From NCBI RefSeq assembly GCF_009856295.1, contig NZ_WMEU01000006.1, positions 62,001 through 126,000 of the forward strand: a DNA stretch of 64,000 bases. Reading direction: 5' to 3'. Origin of the DNA: Pontibacillus yanchengensis (GTDB taxonomy: Bacteria > Bacillota > Bacilli > Bacillales > BH030062). Numbering within the stretch: position 1 is the first letter of the stretch; the number at the start of each line of letters is the position of its first letter. Below the pieces are notes generated by a model that saw nothing but the letters and a program-made list of their open reading frames with translations, did no database searches and was not told the origin of the DNA. Made by a program: the position numbers and the translations under genes. Of this stretch, positions 50,917 to 59,356 are shown one piece after another.

Positions 50917-52191
50917 ATGGTAAATCCAACGATTGACTATAGCTCCTTTCCTGATCGGAAAATTTTATGTGTAGATATGAAGAGTTTTTATGCTAGTTGT
51001 GCTGCGATTGAGAAAGGACTTGATCCGATTACGAGTCACATTGCGGTCGTTGCGGATCTGAATCGACCAGGAAGTGTAGTGTTAGCGGCATCTCCTGCTT
51101 TGAAAAAGGACTTCGGCATTCGTACAGGGAACAGACTGTTTGAAATACCAGAAGATCCGCGGATTCACCTAGTATCTGCGCAGATGCGGATGTATTTAGA
51201 AATCTCGACGGAAATAACCAGATTATTTCATCGTTATGTTCCTAAAGAGGCGATCCATACGTACAGTGTGGATGAAAGCTTTCTCGATGTGACTGGTACG
51301 GAAAAACTGTGGGGAAGTGCTCAAGAGGTAGCAAATATGATTCGAAAGGAACTGTTTGAGACATTTCATCTACATTGTGCGATTGGAATTGGACCGAATA
51401 TGCTATTGTCGAAGCTTTGTCTAGATTTAGATGCCAAGAAAAAAGGTGTTGAAGAATGGACCTATAATGATATTAGAAAAAAGCTTTGGCCCGTATCTCC
51501 ATTAAGTGAAATGTGGGGGATTGGTTCACGTATGGAGAGGCGGCTGAATCGTTTAGGTATTACGACTGTTGGCCAGTTAGCGAACTTCCCACTTGAGCAA
51601 CTCGAAAAAATTTTTGGGGTAATGGGGAACCAGCTCTATTATCATGCTAATGGTGTGGATTTATCAGAGCTTGGTGCGCCAATTATGCAAGGCCAAATTA
51701 GCTTTGGGAAAAGCCAGATCCTCATGCGGGATTATCCAGACCCAAATGAAGTACGGTATGTAATTTTAGAAATGTGTGAGGAAGTATCCAAACGAGCACG
51801 AACAAGCGAAAAAGCCGGGCGAACGATTAGTCTTGGATTAGGTTACAGCCAAGATGAAGGAGGGGGGGGATTCCATCGCTCCAAATCCATAGATGTTCCT
51901 ACAAATATTACGAAAGAAGTTTATGAGGTATGCATGCAGTTGTTCAATGAATTCTACAGCAATCAAACGGTTAGAAAAATTTCCATTACGTTATCAAACA
52001 TAACAGAAGACGAAGGCATGCAGTTGAGCTTGTTCGAGCCAGAGCGTGATAAGAAACGCGACCTTGGCTACGTAATGGATGAGATTCGTGAGAAATACGG
52101 CAGTGATGCTTTGTTGCGTGCCGTTTCCTATACGAAAGCTGGTACGGCTAAGCATCGAAGTAAATTAGTAGGTGGTCATTATGCGGAATGA
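50917..52191 (+). CDS. yqjW: Y-family DNA polymerase (UvrX/YqjW-like)
   Basis: 424 residues. CVDMKSFYASCAAIEKGLDP and SVDESFLDVTG hold the catalytic Asp and Glu residues. IGIGPNMLLSKLCLDLDAKK follows, then a helix-hairpin-helix thumb (WGIGSRMERRLNRLGITT) and a little-finger domain. The C-terminus MQLSLFEPE is like the beta-clamp binding motif QLSLF. Error-prone translesion polymerase, SOS-induced through two LexA boxes. AAAGGAGG site. Confidence 0.9.
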   Translation: MVNPTIDYSSFPDRKILCVDMKSFYASCAAIEKGLDPITSHIAVVADLNRPGSVVLAASPALKKDFGIRTGNRLFEIPEDPRIHLVSAQMRMYLEISTEITRLFHRYVPKEAIHTYSVDESFLDVTGTEKLWGSAQEVANMIRKELFETFHLHCAIGIGPNMLLSKLCLDLDAKKKGVEEWTYNDIRKKLWPVSPLSEMWGIGSRMERRLNRLGITTVGQLANFPLEQLEKIFGVMGNQLYYHANGVDLSELGAPIMQGQISFGKSQILMRDYPDPNEVRYVILEMCEEVSKRARTSEKAGRTISLGLGYSQDEGGGGFHRSKSIDVPTNITKEVYEVCMQLFNEFYSNQTVRKISITLSNITEDEGMQLSLFEPERDKKRDLGYVMDEIREKYGSDALLRAVSYTKAGTAKHRSKLVGGHYAE

Positions 52192-52264
52192 TAGAAGCGT
52201 AAACGAAATGGAACCCACTCCATGTATGTTAAACTGATGGCACAAATGAACTAGGAGAGGTTAC

Positions 52265-52684
52265 ATGAAAAAAACATTAGATCACATTGGCGTCGCTATT
52301 CGAGACATGCAAGCCAATATTGATTTTTACGAGAGTGTGCTAGGTGCCACATTAATTGATCACTATCGAAGTAACGCAAAAGGTGTAGAAAGTGAAATTG
52401 CAATTATGGACATAGATGGGGACCGAACAGAATTGTTAGCTCCTACGAATAATACAACCTCACCTATTGCTCGTTTTATCAAGCAAAATGGGAAAGGGGT
52501 TCATCATGTGGCGTACCACGTGGGAGATTTGGATGAGGCATTACAGGAGTTGAAGGAAAAAGGGGTTCGAACTCTTCCTGACTCATTACGTACGAACAAA
52601 CACGGTCGACGCTTAATTTATTTAAATCCAGCTGATACAGATGGCACTATCATTGAATATTGTGATTATCCAGAATCATATTAA
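52265..52684 (+). CDS. VOC family protein, methylmalonyl-CoA epimerase-like
   Basis: 139 residues. LDHIGVAIRDMQANIDFYES and GVHHVAYHVGDLDEALQELK are the two beta-alpha-beta modules with His metal ligands, and GTIIEYCDY supplies the Glu ligand. Resembles methylmalonyl-CoA epimerase such as B. subtilis YqjC. No mutase gene is nearby, so another VOC role is possible. AGGAGAGG site. Confidence 0.8.
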   Translation: MKKTLDHIGVAIRDMQANIDFYESVLGATLIDHYRSNAKGVESEIAIMDIDGDRTELLAPTNNTTSPIARFIKQNGKGVHHVAYHVGDLDEALQELKEKGVRTLPDSLRTNKHGRRLIYLNPADTDGTIIEYCDYPESY

Positions 52685-52751
52685 TCTTAGCCGAGCCCGT
52701 ACTTCTAAGCAGAAGTTGGGCTTGAGGTACATAGTTAGTTCATTCGTTTAT

Positions 52752-52787
52752 AGAAAAATCCTGACACACATGGTGTATGTCAGGATA
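52752..52787 (-). terminator. Terminator downstream of HPr-like gene
   Basis: ATCCTGACACACA / TGTATGTCAGGAT stem; on the minus strand followed by TTTTTC. Confidence 0.75.
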
Positions 52788-52812
52788 GATAGACTATGAG
52801 GTTTTAGAAACA

Positions 52813-53061
52813 TTAAGAAACAGAAGTGAATAACCCGGTGTCTACCAACGCTTGACGAATCGCTTCTTCATTATTGCCTTGAACTTCAACGGTAACTTGT
52901 TGACCGGGCTGCAAGGATACAGCGAGAACACCGAGTAAGCTTTTTGCATCTACGACCCATTGCTCTTTTTTTACTAAAATCGTATCAGGAAATTCACTCA
53001 TTTTGTTTACAAAATTACTTGCTGATTCTGCAAAAATAGGTTTTTGTACGTTTAATTCCAT
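52813..53061 (-). CDS. HPr-like protein without the active-site histidine (Crh-like)
   Basis: 82 residues with the HPr fold. The usual GIHARPA is PIFAESA, so His15 is Phe10 and Arg17 is Glu12, and PEP-dependent phosphorylation is impossible. VVDAKSLLGVLAVSL keeps the Ser46 region (Ser41 here), the target of HPr kinase. B. subtilis Crh has the same logic. AGGAGG precedes the ATG. It may act in catabolite control with CcpA or as a partner of another protein. Confidence 0.8.
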   Translation of the reverse strand: MELNVQKPIFAESASNFVNKMSEFPDTILVKKEQWVVDAKSLLGVLAVSLQPGQQVTVEVQGNNEEAIRQALVDTGLFTSVS

Positions 53062-53272
53062 AGGAAATCCTCCTTTATTAGTAACTCTAAATTCATTATA
53101 CTAATAAGCGGTCGAGTTTCCCTGCAAAAAAGTTCATGTTTTTATAATTTTGTTAACAGTGCCTGAAAAAGGCAGACTAGAATTGTGCACTCTATCTGAA
53201 ACGTTTTCATTGCATAAAACTAGGGCTTTTTTTACAATTTTGAACAGAATGTAAATACATTGAGGTGATAAC

Positions 53273-53620
53273 GTGAAGTTACACATAACAGATGAAGCGA
53301 AAAAGCAATTACAACAACTACAACCAGTTAATCATTCTATGCTAAGATTGTACTATGATACAGATGGATGTGGGTGTGGAGTGGATGGAATGCCCATTCT
53401 CCATTTTACAGACCAGCAAACAGTCTATGATGAAGAAGTGGAGAACGACAACTATACTGTAATAATAGATGATCAACAAAAGCTGTTTTTTGATGAAAGT
53501 ATGACGTTAGAATGGAATGGCCAATTGTTTCGGTTGAAAAGTCCAAAAGGTATGCTCAATGCTTCCATTTCTTCTACGGACATTGAAAAAGGAGGTGCCC
53601 TTGTTGAGCAAGACGAATAA
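53273..53620 (+). CDS. yqkB: HesB/IscA-like iron-sulfur biosynthesis family protein (YqkB-like)
   Basis: 115 residues. TDEAKKQLQQLQPVNHSMLR then LYYDTDGCGCGVDGMPIL has a C-x-C pair in the region where A-type scaffolds carry cysteines, and no C-terminal CGCG motif, as in B. subtilis YqkB. GAGGTGATAAC precedes the GTG. It overlaps the next gene in another frame. Confidence 0.85.
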   Translation: MKLHITDEAKKQLQQLQPVNHSMLRLYYDTDGCGCGVDGMPILHFTDQQTVYDEEVENDNYTVIIDDQQKLFFDESMTLEWNGQLFRLKSPKGMLNASISSTDIEKGGALVEQDE

Positions 53621-53846
53621 GAAACAACAAGAACAGGATGGAACGTTAAAAGATTTATTAAATGAAGATATGCTTGAACAGCTCCGTTCGAAGAAATCCA
53701 ATTTAAAAAAGCAGGAAAAGGATCGACAAGAAGAAGAACAACGTCGTAAAGCAGAAGAACGTAAGCGACGAGAAGCAAATAAGAGCTTTGAAGAATTACT
53801 AAATGAAAGTAATTTAGACGATCCAAAGGCTTTTAAAGACAAATGA
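53604..53846 (+). CDS. yqkE: DUF3886 family protein (YqkE-like)
   Basis: 80 residues from TTG 53604 behind GGAGGTG, overlapping yqkB by 17 bp. Strongly charged, helix-forming: EDMLEQLRSKKSNLKKQEKD then EEEQRRKAEERKRREANKSF. Predicted coiled coil. GTLKDLLN at the start and FEELLNESNLD at the end are the only unlike parts. Function unknown. Confidence 0.75.
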   Translation: MSKTNKKQQEQDGTLKDLLNEDMLEQLRSKKSNLKKQEKDRQEEEQRRKAEERKRREANKSFEELLNESNLDDPKAFKDK

Positions 53847-54364
53847 GAAAAGTGGAAATTGTTCCATATAAATCAGAATGGAAAAAGGAATTTATAAAAG
53901 AAAAGAACCTACTGTCTCCTATTTTTTCAACACTCCATAGCCGTATTCACCATATTGGAAGCACCAGTGTACCTGGACTTGCTGCTAAACCCATCATCGA
54001 TATCCTTATAGAGGTTTTTGATATCAACGAGGTGGACCAACTCAGTTATGGTATGGCTGTGTTAGGTTATGAAGCGAAAGGAGAACACGGTATTCCAAAG
54101 AGGCGATTCTTCTTCAAAAATGAAAATGGACGACGAACGCATCATATACATGTGTTTGAACGAGACACGGAGGATGTAATTCGTCACTTGAGTTTTCGCA
54201 ATTACCTAGTCGCACATCCAGAAAAATCTCAGGAGTACATGGAACTTAAGGAACGACTTGCCGAGGCGTATCCTGAAAATATCGATGCTTATATGGACGG
54301 AAAGCACGATTGGGTGCAAGAGCATGAACGAATTGCGATAGAGTGGTCTCAGCGTGAATTGTAA
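53843..54364 (+). CDS. yqkA: GrpB family protein (UPF0157, YqkA-like)
   Basis: 173 residues. IHHIGSTSVPGLAAKPIIDI near residue 35 is the nucleotidyltransferase-like motif of GrpB, and RTHHIHVFERDTEDVIRHLS is typical of the family. It overlaps the previous gene by 4 bp, so the three genes yqkB, the DUF3886 gene and this one form an operon. Physiological role unclear. Confidence 0.85.
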   Translation: MRKVEIVPYKSEWKKEFIKEKNLLSPIFSTLHSRIHHIGSTSVPGLAAKPIIDILIEVFDINEVDQLSYGMAVLGYEAKGEHGIPKRRFFFKNENGRRTHHIHVFERDTEDVIRHLSFRNYLVAHPEKSQEYMELKERLAEAYPENIDAYMDGKHDWVQEHERIAIEWSQREL

Positions 54365-54391
54365 TTTTGCTCGCTCGAAATGCATACGATA

Positions 54392-54541
54392 TGGTATAAT
54401 ACATTTACATTAAACAATAAAAAACGACCACAGCTGGCACTGTGGTCGCTCGAGTCCGTGTTCTCTTAAACAGAGGATCGGCCCATCCTAAACAAGATAG
54501 ACCTCCCCTTAACATTTAAGCGTGTAAGGGAGGTCTATTTT
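54392..54541 (+). ncRNA. Type I antitoxin antisense RNA (predicted)
   Basis: An extended -10 (TGGTATAAT, 54392-54400) on the plus strand would start an RNA near 54407. It ends at the hairpin AGACCTCCCCTTA (54499-54511) / TAAGGGAGGTCT (54525-54536) followed by ATTTTTTG. The RNA is convergent with and antisense to the 3' region of the toxin mRNA over about 130 nt. No -35 element stands out, so the start is inferred. Confidence 0.55.
54414..54448 (-). terminator. Terminator of the toxin mRNA
   Basis: CGACCACA / TGTGGTCG stem with an 8-base loop; on the minus strand TTTTTTATTG follows. It lies downstream of the toxin stop and overlaps the antitoxin RNA. Confidence 0.7.
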
Positions 54542-54648
54542 TTGTTGATAAACTCAGAAATCAGCTTTACAACTAAACCAAGCAGACCAACTAAAAAGCT
54601 ACCAAACGAAAATAAAATAACAAACATTTGGTAAGCGTCCAGAGGCAT
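54535..54648 (-). CDS. Hol-Tox/Fst-like type I toxin peptide, 37 residues
   Basis: On the minus strand ATG 54648 opens PLDAYQMFVILFSFGSFLVG then LLGLVVKLISEFINKK and TAG. One hydrophobic helix and a Lys-rich tail: the pattern of putative holin-like (Hol-Tox) type I toxins. A -10 TATAAT lies at 54720-54715 with a 5' leader of about 65 nt. The site AAAGGGGGTG almost touches the ATG, so translation may be weak or structure-controlled. Two related stretches, GGTCGGCTAATCCCC in the leader and GGGCCGATCCTC in the 3' part, resemble direct repeats of Fst-type loci. Confidence 0.75.
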   Translation of the reverse strand: MPLDAYQMFVILFSFGSFLVGLLGLVVKLISEFINKK

Positions 54649-54874
54649 CACCCCCTTTCACAGGGGATTAGCCGACCACCCTTTACGTCTGAAGAGGAAC
54701 ACGACTCTGCTTCCATTATACTAAAATTGGTACAAAATAGCTTTAGGACCATAGAACGTATCTTCGTATACGCTCAAACCTTTTGAGAGCATACCAATTT
54801 GTTTGAAAATCGAAATAACTTGGTAATGTACCAAAATGTAGCTATATTATTTCGGCGAATGGAGGATATAGAAT

Positions 54875-56329
54875 ATGACAACTCAAAACTATACAAAACA
54901 ATATATAAATGGTGAATGGGGGGATGGTTCTAGTACTAAAAAAGTAAAGAACCTTAATCCTTATACAAATGAAGTGTTGCAGGAAATTCCTTCAGCCAAT
55001 CAAGATGATTTAAATCATGCGTACGAAAGTGCAGCGAATGCCCAACAAGATTGGGCTACATTGGCACCAGCACAAGTGCAACAAAAGTTTGATGCCCTTT
55101 TACAAAAAATGAACGAACGAAAAGAAGAAATTATAAGTTGGTTAGTAGCAGAATCAGGAAGTACGAAAATAAAAGCTCAAGTAGAGTTTCAAGCAGCCTT
55201 GGCGATTGTTAAAGAATCATCTTCCTTTCCGACGCGCATGCAAGGAGCTATACTACCATCCAATGTGCAAGGGAAGAACAATTATGTAGAACGTGCTCCT
55301 AAAGGCGTGATTGGTGTCATTGGACCATGGAACTTCCCTTTCCATTTAGCGCTTCGTTCGATCGCACCAGCGATTGCATCTGGTAATACTGTTGTAGTCA
55401 AGCCAGCTTCAGAGACGCCGTTGACATCAGGGTTGTTGATTGCAGAACTCTTTGAACAAGCAGGCTTCCCTAGTGGCGTTATCAACGTTGTAGTGGGGAG
55501 AGGATCGGAAATTGGGGATGCGTTTGTAACTCATCCAACACCACAGCTAATCTCGTTTACAGGCTCCACAGAAGTGGGAAGTCATATTGGAGAACTTGCC
55601 GGTAAGCATATTAAAGATACGGCTCTTGAGCTTGGTGGAAATAACGCTATGATTGTTTTAGAGGATGCACATATTGATCAAGCAATACAAGCAGCTGCAT
55701 TTGGTAAGTATCTACATCAAGGACAAATTTGCATGTCATTAAACAGAATTATCGTTCATGAATCCATTTATGATCAATTTGCTGAGGCGTTTGCTGAGAA
55801 AGTGAAACAGTTAAAAGCTGGTGATCCATCTGAACAAGATACTGTAATAGGTCCTCTGATTAATCATGATGCAGTAGAACGTATTCAACAAGATGTAGAA
55901 GAAAGTGTGAAACAAGGTGCAACAAAACTTGTATCCGGTGAAGTTCATGGCAATCTAATGGAACCTGTGGTATTAGCAGATGTAAGCAATGATATGCCAA
56001 TTGCTAACAATGAAATTTTTGGTCCCGTAGCTACATTGATTAAAGTAAAAGATGAGCAAGAAGCGATTGAAGTAGCGAATGGGTCTCCTTATGGTCTCAG
56101 TGGTTCGATATTCACGACAGATCGCTATCGTGGTATGGAAGTGGCCAGAAAAATCGAAACTGGTATGATTCACATTAATGATCAGCCCGTAAATGATGAA
56201 GCACACGTTGCCTTTGGTGGTGAAAAACAATCAGGCATTGGACGTTTTGGAGGGGAATGGGCACTCGATAAATTTACAACAGTAAAATGGATCAGTGTAC
56301 AATCCGAATACCGTCAATATCCATTTTAA
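54875..56329 (+). CDS. Aldehyde dehydrogenase (YfmT/vanillin dehydrogenase-like)
   Basis: 484 residues. Catalytic Cys286 in HQGQICMSLN, Glu252 in ELGGNN, Asn153 in GPWNFPFH. GQICMS and the overall length match YfmT-type aldehyde dehydrogenases that oxidise aromatic or other aldehydes, probably with NAD. AATGGAGG before the ATG. Single gene with a strong terminator. Confidence 0.85.
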   Translation: MTTQNYTKQYINGEWGDGSSTKKVKNLNPYTNEVLQEIPSANQDDLNHAYESAANAQQDWATLAPAQVQQKFDALLQKMNERKEEIISWLVAESGSTKIKAQVEFQAALAIVKESSSFPTRMQGAILPSNVQGKNNYVERAPKGVIGVIGPWNFPFHLALRSIAPAIASGNTVVVKPASETPLTSGLLIAELFEQAGFPSGVINVVVGRGSEIGDAFVTHPTPQLISFTGSTEVGSHIGELAGKHIKDTALELGGNNAMIVLEDAHIDQAIQAAAFGKYLHQGQICMSLNRIIVHESIYDQFAEAFAEKVKQLKAGDPSEQDTVIGPLINHDAVERIQQDVEESVKQGATKLVSGEVHGNLMEPVVLADVSNDMPIANNEIFGPVATLIKVKDEQEAIEVANGSPYGLSGSIFTTDRYRGMEVARKIETGMIHINDQPVNDEAHVAFGGEKQSGIGRFGGEWALDKFTTVKWISVQSEYRQYPF

Positions 56330-56343
56330 AACTGTCCTAAGAG

Positions 56344-56376
56344 ACCGAGCCATAATATTGTGGCTCGGTTTTTTTG
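56344..56376 (+). terminator. Rho-independent terminator after ALDH gene
   Basis: ACCGAGCCA / TGGCTCGGT stem, loop TAATATTG, then seven T and GTTTT. Confidence 0.9.
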
Positions 56377-56379
56377 TTT

Positions 56380-56432
56380 TCTAGCTTATAATGTCTAAAA
56401 CTTAAAAAAAGTATTTGACATTGTACGCTAGA
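56380..56432. repeat. Short inverted repeat with the TCTAGC end, repeat remnant F
   Basis: TCTAGCTTATAATGTC at 56380-56395 is the near-perfect inverse of GACATTGTACGCTAGA at 56417-56432 (13 of 16). The same TCTAGC(T/G)TA(C/T) start opens repeat copies B, C and D. It again follows a terminator T-run by a few bases. Confidence 0.6.
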
Positions 56433-56435
56433 CGA

Positions 56436-56470
56436 TAAAAAAGCCCCTCACTCAACTTGGAGAGGGGCTA
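56436..56470 (-). terminator. Terminator downstream of yqkF
   Basis: AGCCCCTC / GAGGGGCT stem; on the minus strand TTTTTTATC follows. Confidence 0.85.
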
Positions 56471-56479
56471 CATCCTAAA

Positions 56480-57400
56480 TTAACGATGTTTTTGATAGAC
56501 AATAGGGCGAGTTTTCTCTTGAAGAGTTTTGTAGAGATCTTCAGTTAAAGGTGAAGCTTCTAACATAGAAATATTTTTCTCTAATTGTTCTACAGAGCTA
56601 GCACCAAATACAGCAGAAGCTACACCAGGATGCCCTAATACATACTGAAGAGCTAATGCTTGGAGTGTACGATTTTGATCTGTATGTTCTTGTAAGGAAT
56701 GAACCATATCTTTTACTTCTTCATAGGAGTGCGTCAAATAACCATTTTGAGCTTTTTCTTCAACTTTTTCCATTCCTTTATCACTTAGCATTCCTTTGGC
56801 TAAAGGACCACGGGCCAACACGCTGATTTGATTTTGATGTAATAAATCAAGCACTTCTTCTTCAGGGCGTCTGTCAAATAGGCTATATTGCATCATAACG
56901 CTAACGATATTTGAACGCTCAACAAATTGTCTAATTACGTTTGGTCGTATAGATGAGATGCCATAATAACGGACAACGCCTTCTTGCACAAGTTCATCGA
57001 AAGCTTGGATTGTTTCATCAATTGGGTCATCAATGGTACCACCATGTAGCTGATAAAGGTCGATGTAATCCGTTTGAAGGCGACGAAGGCTTTCCTTTAC
57101 GCCCTCTTTAATATAGGATTTTGAAGGGTCCCAAAACCAATCTTCCTTTTGGGCGTCAAAATGGTTGCCTACTTTGGTGCCTAGAACAACTTGGTCACGT
57201 CGTCCTTTCAGTGCTTTACCTACTATTTCTTCGTTGGTTCCAAAATTATATAAATCAGCTGTATCTAAGTAATTGATACCAGAATCTAATGCTCGATCAA
57301 TGATTTCTGTTGCTTTTTGTTGTTCCGTTCCTAATGTCATGCATCCTAATCCTATTTCAGATATATATAGGTTTGATGTACCTAATTGGCGTTTATTCAC
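56480..57400 (-). CDS. yqkF: Aldo/keto reductase (YqkF-like)
   Basis: 306 residues. NYLDTADLYNFGTNEEIVGK holds Asp and Tyr of the catalytic tetrad, LGTKVGNHF the Lys, and DLYQLHGGTIDDPIDETIQA the His. A C-terminal NADPH-binding region ends in ASAVFGASSVEQLEKNI. Same place next to nudF as in B. subtilis. Acts on carbonyl compounds with NADPH. Confidence 0.9.
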   Translation of the reverse strand: MNKRQLGTSNLYISEIGLGCMTLGTEQQKATEIIDRALDSGINYLDTADLYNFGTNEEIVGKALKGRRDQVVLGTKVGNHFDAQKEDWFWDPSKSYIKEGVKESLRRLQTDYIDLYQLHGGTIDDPIDETIQAFDELVQEGVVRYYGISSIRPNVIRQFVERSNIVSVMMQYSLFDRRPEEEVLDLLHQNQISVLARGPLAKGMLSDKGMEKVEEKAQNGYLTHSYEEVKDMVHSLQEHTDQNRTLQALALQYVLGHPGVASAVFGASSVEQLEKNISMLEASPLTEDLYKTLQEKTRPIVYQKHR

Positions 57401-57547
57401 GTTTTTCCGTCCTTTCTTGCATAATAGGTATGTTTCAACTACATTGTATAAGTCTATACCCGCTCACTCAAATCATAACCAATAGAATTGGTTCGAAATA
57501 TGATACAATAGTGCACAGAATGAAGATTGATTGGAGCTGACGATACA

Positions 57548-58096
57548 ATGAAAAAATTTGAAGAAAAAACATTACATACAACGTCTATCTTTCAAGGAAA
57601 TATGATTTCACTACAAGTTGATGATGTACAACTTCCTAATGGAAAAACATCGAAACGAGAATTAGTTAAGCATCCAGGAGCAGTAGCAGTACTTCCTATT
57701 ACAAAAGATGGGAAAATCGTAATGGTAGAGCAATATCGTAAGCCATTAGAGCGAAGTCTTGTAGAAATTCCTGCTGGCAAACTTGAACCTGGAGAGGAAC
57801 CGAAACAAACAGCACTAAGAGAGTTGGAGGAGGAGACAGGTTATACTACAAGCGACTTGCAATTTGTAACGTCTTTTGCCACATCTCCGGGGTTTGCAGA
57901 TGAGATTATTCATCTGTATGTAGCTACTGATATCGAATTGGCTGTAAATAAGTTAGATGGGGATGAAGATGAATTTGTCGAATTAATTGAACTTACGTTA
58001 AACGAAGCTGAACAATATGAGCAAGAAGAGAGAATTTGGGATGCGAAAACAGCATATGCGATATTATATGTTCGTGCGAAAGGATTACTTGACTAA
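57548..58096 (+). CDS. nudF: ADP-ribose pyrophosphatase (NUDIX)
   Basis: 182 residues from ATG 57548. NUDIX box: AGKLEPGEEPKQTALRELEEETG, with the ADP-ribose hallmark VMVEQYRKPLERSLVEIPAG before it and TSPGFADEIIHLY after. Splits ADP-ribose to AMP and ribose-5-phosphate. Only a weak GGAG lies upstream. It ends one base before endonuclease Q starts. Confidence 0.9.
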   Translation: MKKFEEKTLHTTSIFQGNMISLQVDDVQLPNGKTSKRELVKHPGAVAVLPITKDGKIVMVEQYRKPLERSLVEIPAGKLEPGEEPKQTALRELEEETGYTTSDLQFVTSFATSPGFADEIIHLYVATDIELAVNKLDGDEDEFVELIELTLNEAEQYEQEERIWDAKTAYAILYVRAKGLLD

Positions 58097-58097
58097 C

Positions 58098-59264
58098 ATG
58101 AATACCTTTTATATCGATCTCCATGTTCATATAGGGCGTACCATGTATGGGGATCCGGTCAAAATTACAGCTTCTGACCAACTTACATTAACAAACATTA
58201 TGAATGAGTGTTCTGAAAACAAAGGAATCGATATGGTAGGCGTTATTGATAGCCATGTTCCAGATGTGCAAGCAGAGATTCAACATTTGCTTGACCAAGG
58301 TGAAGCTATTGAGCTTGAAGAAGGTGGTATTCAGTACAAATCAACTACCTTAATCTTAGGTACAGAGATTGAAATCTATGATGAGAACTGCTATGGACCT
58401 CTTCATGTTTTATGCTATTTTCCAGCGTTACATCAGATGCAACAGTTTACGGTTTGGTTAAGCAACCATATGAAAAATATTACATTAAGTACGCAACGAT
58501 TTTATGGGAAAGCAGTAGAATTGCAAAAGAAAGTGAAAGAACTTGAAGGCCTTTTTGTTCCTGCTCATATGTTTACACCATTCAAGAGTTTGTATGGGAA
58601 AGGTGTGCAGCAAAGTTTGATCGAAGTACTCGACCCAGCACTGATCGATGGAGTAGAACTGGGCTTAAGTGCAGATACAAACATGGCGGATAAATTATCT
58701 GAACTACATGATTACACGTTTTTAACGAACTCAGATGCACACTCCTTACCGAAAATTGCTAGAGAATATCAACAAATTAATGTAGAGAAAGCTACGTTCA
58801 AGGAACTCAAAAGAGTGTTGAAAAATCAGGATAACAGAAGAGTTGCTGCTAATTTTGGGATGAATCCTCGATTAGGGAAATATTATCAAACCACTTGTGC
58901 CAAATGCTTTCATCCTGTTCTTCAGGAAGGTGTCTGCAAGAAATGTGGTTCAAAAGATTACATAAAAGGAGTATCCGAGCGTATTCATGAACTTCAGGAT
59001 ACAAATACTTTCCCTAGGCATCGTCCGCCATATATCTCACAAGTTCCTCTAGAATTCTTGCCACATTTAGGGCCTAAAACGTTACGAAAACTATTAAATC
59101 AGATAGGAACGGAAATGAAGATTATTCACGATGCTACTAGAGAGGAGTTACTAGAGGTTGTTGCACCTCATTTAGCTGATCGAATTCTCGCTAACCGAAG
59201 TGGTCAATTGTCCATAAATGCTGGTGGTGGTGGGCGCTACGGAAGCTTGTCAAAAGAAACATGA
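58098..59264 (+). CDS. Endonuclease Q (PHP-domain DNA repair nuclease, YqxK-like)
   Basis: 388 residues. FYIDLHVHIGRT opens the PHP metal site, with GVIDSHVP, VPAHMFTPF and LTNSDAHSLPKIAREY adding His and Asp ligands. A zinc finger CAKCFHPVL and CKKCGSKDYIKG follows near residue 275. C-terminal helix-hairpin-helix (LPHLGPKTLRKLLNQIG) binds DNA. Matches EndoQ, which nicks 5' to deaminated bases and other lesions; older annotations call it a UvrD-like protein. The ATG at 58098 is two bases after the nudF stop. A Gly-rich tail ends it. Confidence 0.85.
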   Translation: MNTFYIDLHVHIGRTMYGDPVKITASDQLTLTNIMNECSENKGIDMVGVIDSHVPDVQAEIQHLLDQGEAIELEEGGIQYKSTTLILGTEIEIYDENCYGPLHVLCYFPALHQMQQFTVWLSNHMKNITLSTQRFYGKAVELQKKVKELEGLFVPAHMFTPFKSLYGKGVQQSLIEVLDPALIDGVELGLSADTNMADKLSELHDYTFLTNSDAHSLPKIAREYQQINVEKATFKELKRVLKNQDNRRVAANFGMNPRLGKYYQTTCAKCFHPVLQEGVCKKCGSKDYIKGVSERIHELQDTNTFPRHRPPYISQVPLEFLPHLGPKTLRKLLNQIGTEMKIIHDATREELLEVVAPHLADRILANRSGQLSINAGGGGRYGSLSKET

Positions 59265-59356
59265 TGAATTCCTACTCTTAAGGGTCTATTTTACTCGAAT
59301 CCTTCATAGATTTGTATTACTACTAGAAAAAGATACGGTAGAAATGGAGGATTCTT

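Noticed and set aside
50696-50929. Minus-strand 77-codon frame before the Y-family polymerase
   Set aside because: It crosses repeat copy C, the LexA promoter and the start of yqjW; no start signal.
52684-52730. Terminator after the VOC gene at 52.7 kb
   Set aside because: AGCCCGTACTTCT / AGAAGTTGGGCT forms an imperfect stem but no T-run follows.
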